DNA of 8,992 nucleotides. Source: Kiritimatiellia bacterium. Lineage in GTDB: Bacteria; Verrucomicrobiota; Kiritimatiellia; RFP12; UBA1067. The stretch covers positions 1-8,992 of the forward strand of contig CAAGNL010000368.1 of NCBI GenBank assembly GCA_900771305.1. The letters run 5' to 3'. Under the pieces are notes generated by a model that worked only from the letters and a program-made list of their open reading frames with translations, was not told where the DNA came from and made no database searches. Positions 6,928 through 8,992 of the stretch are shown one piece after another; position 1 is the first letter of the stretch, and each line of letters opens with the position of its first letter. A program made the position numbers and the translations under genes.

Positions 6928-6956
6928 ATTCTATCAAAAAGCCCTCTTCCCGTCTA
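6928..6956 (-). promoter_or_regulatory. Candidate sigma70-type promoter for the GH109-like operon
   Basis: On the minus strand, TAGAAT at 6933-6928 (5 of 6 to the -10 consensus) follows TAGACG at 6956-6951 (4 of 6 to the -35) with a 17-nt spacer. Transcription would begin near 6920, just before the ribosome site at 6911-6908. It sits in the only gap (62 nt) between the ABC-F gene and the glycosidase gene. It is a motif match only. Confidence 0.4.
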
Positions 6957-6964
6957 GGCGGCTC
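6936..6964 (-). terminator. Weak candidate terminator after the ABC-F gene
   Basis: On the minus strand, GAGCC (6964-6960, overlapping the stop codon) can pair with GGCTT (6943-6939), and a run of five T follows the GGC (6940-6936). The stem has only 4-5 pairs, one of them G-U, and the loop is 16 nt. The T-run is suggestive but the hairpin is poor, so this may be a leaky terminator or none. Confidence 0.22.
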
Positions 6965-8732
6965 AGGCGCGCTCGGAAAGCTCGAGCCAGCGCGTCTCGG
7001 CCGCGTCGAGCTCCTCGCGGGCCTGGGGCAGGCGGGCGGTCATCGCCACCGCGCGGGCGTTGTCCTTCGCGTAGATGGAGGGGTCGGCGAGGGTGGACTC
7101 GATCTCCGCGATCTCCGTCTCCAGCGCCTCGATCCGGCCCGGCAGGGACTCGAGTTCGCGCGTCTCCTTGTAGGAGAGCTTGCGCGCGGCGGACGGCTCG
7201 GCCGCGACCGAAGGCGCGGCGGACGCGGCCTGTGCGGACTGCGCCGCCTTCACGGCCTCGCGCCGGGCGTCCTCGACCTTCTTCAGGAGACGCGCCGCCT
7301 CGGCGTAGCCTCCGGCGCTCACGCGCACTTCTCCGTCCCCTGCCAGCACATAGGTCGAGGTGACGACGTTGTCGAGGAATTCGCGGTCGTGCGAGACAAC
7401 CAACAAGGTGCCCTTGTAGTTGAGCAGCTGCTCTTCGAGCAGTTCAAGCGTCTCGACGTCCAGATCGTTCGTCGGCTCGTCCATGACGAGCAGATTGGAC
7501 GGTTTCAGGAAGAGACGCGCGAGCAGAAGCCGCGCCTTCTCACCGCCGGAGAGCGCCTTCACCGGCGACCGCGAACGCTCCGGCGTGAAAAGGAAGTCCG
7601 AAAGGTAGGAGTAGACATGCTTCTGCACGCCACCGACCGTGACGACGTCCCGGTCGCGGGCGACAATCTCCTTCACCGTCAGCTCTGGATCAAGCTGCGC
7701 GTGCAGCTGGTCGAAGAACGCCATCTCGACGCGCGTGCCGAGCGTCAGCGAACCCGATGTCGGCTGAAGCGCCCCCGTGAGGAGCTTCAGCAGCGTCGTC
7801 TTGCCGGTTCCGTTCTCGCCGACCACGCCAATGCGCTCGCCGCGGAGAATGTCGGACGTGAACTGGCGGATGACGGCCTTGTCGCCGTAGGAGAACGACA
7901 TGTCCTCGATCTTCACGACACGGTCGCCAGAAGAGGCGGCCGTGTCGATCTTGATGGTCGAGGTGCCCTGCGCCATGCGGCGGTTGGAGAATTCGAGGCG
8001 CAGTTGGCGAAGAGCCTCCACGCGGCCCTGGTTGCGCGTCCGGCGGGCCTTGACGCCCTGGCGAATCCACGCCTCCTCCTGCGCGAGCTTCTTGGCCTTC
8101 TTCTCCCAGAGCGCGGCCTCGTCCGCCTGGAGATCGGCCTTGCGCTGGAGGAACGTGCGGTAGTCGCAGTTCCAACCCGCGAGCTGCCCGCGGTCGAGGT
8201 CGTAGACGAACGTGGCGACGGACTTGAGGAACGAACGGTCGTGGGTCACGAAGAGGAACGTCGTTTCGCTCTGGCGGCGGATGAAGCTCTCCAACCACTC
8301 GATGGACTCGATGTCCAGATGGTTCGTGGGCTCGTCCAGCAGCACGAGGTCGGGTTCGTCCGCCAACACCTTCGCAAGCAGCACGCGACGGCGGAGTCCG
8401 CCCGAAAGCGTGTTGAACACGGCATCCGGTGAAAGGTCCATCTGTGAAATCAACTTCTCGGAGACCGCGATTTCGCGCACCGTGCCGGGACGATCGCTCG
8501 GGACCTCCTGCTCGAGGAAGGCAACCTTCAGTCCAGGCGCGCGGATGATTTCGCCGCGATCGGGCTCGATGCGTCCCGCGATGACCTTCAGCAGCGTGGA
8601 CTTCCCCTCGCCGTTGCGGCCCGTCACGCAGGCCCGCATCCCGCTCTCGATGTTGAGCGAGACCCCCTCCAAAACAGAATCACCCCCGAAAGCGAGGGTG
8701 ACGTCATGCAGCGATAGAAGATGTCGTGCCAC
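6963..8732 (-). CDS. uup: ABC-F family ATPase, Uup-like
   Basis: This soluble protein of 589 residues has two ATP-binding cassettes in tandem and no transmembrane segments, which defines ABC-F. NBD1: Walker A GRNGEGKS (38-45), Q-loop FLEQE (72-76), signature LSGG (109-112), Walker B with DEPTNHLD (133-140), and THDRSF (163-168). NBD2: GENGTGKT (305-312), FFDQ (339-342), LSGG (394-397), DEPTNDLD (418-425), and SHDREF (447-452). Both catalytic glutamates are present. A charged linker at about 190-258 corresponds to the ribosome-contacting arm. After an Ala-rich hinge (490-518), a charged coiled coil (520-589) containing ELESLPGRIEALE resembles the C-terminal DNA-binding domain of Uup. ABC-F proteins act on ribosomes; Uup is also linked to precise excision of transposons. 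The start codon is GTG with no clear ribosome site, 5 nt after the infA stop, so translation is probably coupled to infA. No nearby ATG serves better. Confidence 0.92.
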   Translation of the reverse strand: MARHLLSLHDVTLAFGGDSVLEGVSLNIESGMRACVTGRNGEGKSTLLKVIAGRIEPDRGEIIRAPGLKVAFLEQEVPSDRPGTVREIAVSEKLISQMDLSPDAVFNTLSGGLRRRVLLAKVLADEPDLVLLDEPTNHLDIESIEWLESFIRRQSETTFLFVTHDRSFLKSVATFVYDLDRGQLAGWNCDYRTFLQRKADLQADEAALWEKKAKKLAQEEAWIRQGVKARRTRNQGRVEALRQLRLEFSNRRMAQGTSTIKIDTAASSGDRVVKIEDMSFSYGDKAVIRQFTSDILRGERIGVVGENGTGKTTLLKLLTGALQPTSGSLTLGTRVEMAFFDQLHAQLDPELTVKEIVARDRDVVTVGGVQKHVYSYLSDFLFTPERSRSPVKALSGGEKARLLLARLFLKPSNLLVMDEPTNDLDVETLELLEEQLLNYKGTLLVVSHDREFLDNVVTSTYVLAGDGEVRVSAGGYAEAARLLKKVEDARREAVKAAQSAQAASAAPSVAAEPSAARKLSYKETRELESLPGRIEALETEIAEIESTLADPSIYAKDNARAVAMTARLPQAREELDAAETRWLELSERA

Positions 8733-8737
8733 GGGAA

Positions 8738-8965
8738 TCAGGTCTTGTGACGATAGGTGATGCGGCCCTTGGTCAGGTCATAGGGGGAAATCTCGACCGT
8801 GACCTTGTCGCCAATGGCGATTTTGATGAAGAACTTGCGCATCTTTCCGGAAATGTGGGCGAGCACTTCGTGCCCGTTGTCCAGCTGGACCTTGTACATT
8901 GTAGCAGGCAGCACCTTGATGACGGTGCCGGTCACTTCGATTGCGCTGTCGTCTTCTTTAGCCAT
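8738..8965 (-). CDS. infA: Translation initiation factor IF-1
   Basis: The protein has 75 residues and one S1-type OB-fold that fills the whole chain. The family's diagnostic stretches are seen: EVTGTVIKVLPATMYKV (10-26), NGHEVLAHISGKMRK (30-44), GDKVTVEISPYDLTKGRI (52-69), and the ending TYRHKT. IF-1 binds the 30S A site and helps IF-2 and IF-3 select the initiator tRNA. The N-terminus MAKEDDSAIEV is about two residues longer than the common MAKED-IEV form. The best purine-rich site, AAGGA at 8979-8983, is 13 nt from the ATG, longer than normal, so initiation may rely on other features. The stop codon lies 5 nt before the ABC-F start. The promoter would lie at or beyond the right edge and is not seen. 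Confidence 0.98.
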   Translation of the reverse strand: MAKEDDSAIEVTGTVIKVLPATMYKVQLDNGHEVLAHISGKMRKFFIKIAIGDKVTVEISPYDLTKGRITYRHKT

Positions 8966-8992
8966 TGTGATCTAGGTTTCCTTCTACCAGAA

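Overview
The window is GC-rich (intergenic regions are more AT-rich) and tightly packed. It encodes eight proteins, all on the minus strand, plus one tRNA on the plus strand. The mix suggests an uncultivated, sugar-degrading member of the Verrucomicrobiota/Kiritimatiellota/Planctomycetota (PVC) group: a housekeeping gene (IF-1) beside several Tat-exported Gfo/Idh/MocA-type enzymes, a GH109-like glycosidase and a Tat-exported metallophosphoesterase. This lineage is inferred from gene types only; no rRNA or taxonomic marker was tested.

In the direction of transcription (right to left): (1) 8965-6963, infA (IF-1) followed after 5 nt by a Uup-type ABC-F ATPase with a GTG start, probably translationally coupled. 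(2) 6900-3510, a likely operon of a GH109-like NAD-dependent glycosidase (Tat lipoprotein-like), a second Tat-tagged Gfo/Idh/MocA oxidoreductase, and a small six-cysteine protein of unknown function. (3) 3418-3494 on the plus strand, tRNA-Arg(UCU) with an encoded CCA end, convergent to the cysteine protein and divergent from the next gene. (4) 3333-1, aldose 1-epimerase (galM), a Tat-exported calcineurin-like phosphoesterase, and an SDR oxidoreductase cut by the window edge.

Functionally, most of the window looks like part of a glycan-use locus. An exported NAD-dependent glycosidase and an oxidoreductase would act on sugar outside the cytoplasm, the mutarotase would equilibrate the released aldose anomers, and the SDR could oxidise or reduce a sugar-derived intermediate. 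The substrate cannot be read from the sequence; GH109 founders act on alpha-N-acetylgalactosaminides. No CRISPR array, insertion sequence, integrase, toxin-antitoxin pair or phage gene is visible. No intergenic stretch exceeds about 175 bases, and the longest (3334-3509) holds the tRNA. I see no clearly new molecular system. The most novel-looking items are the six-cysteine protein coupled to the oxidoreductase pair, and the overlapping divergent promoter region between the tRNA and galM.
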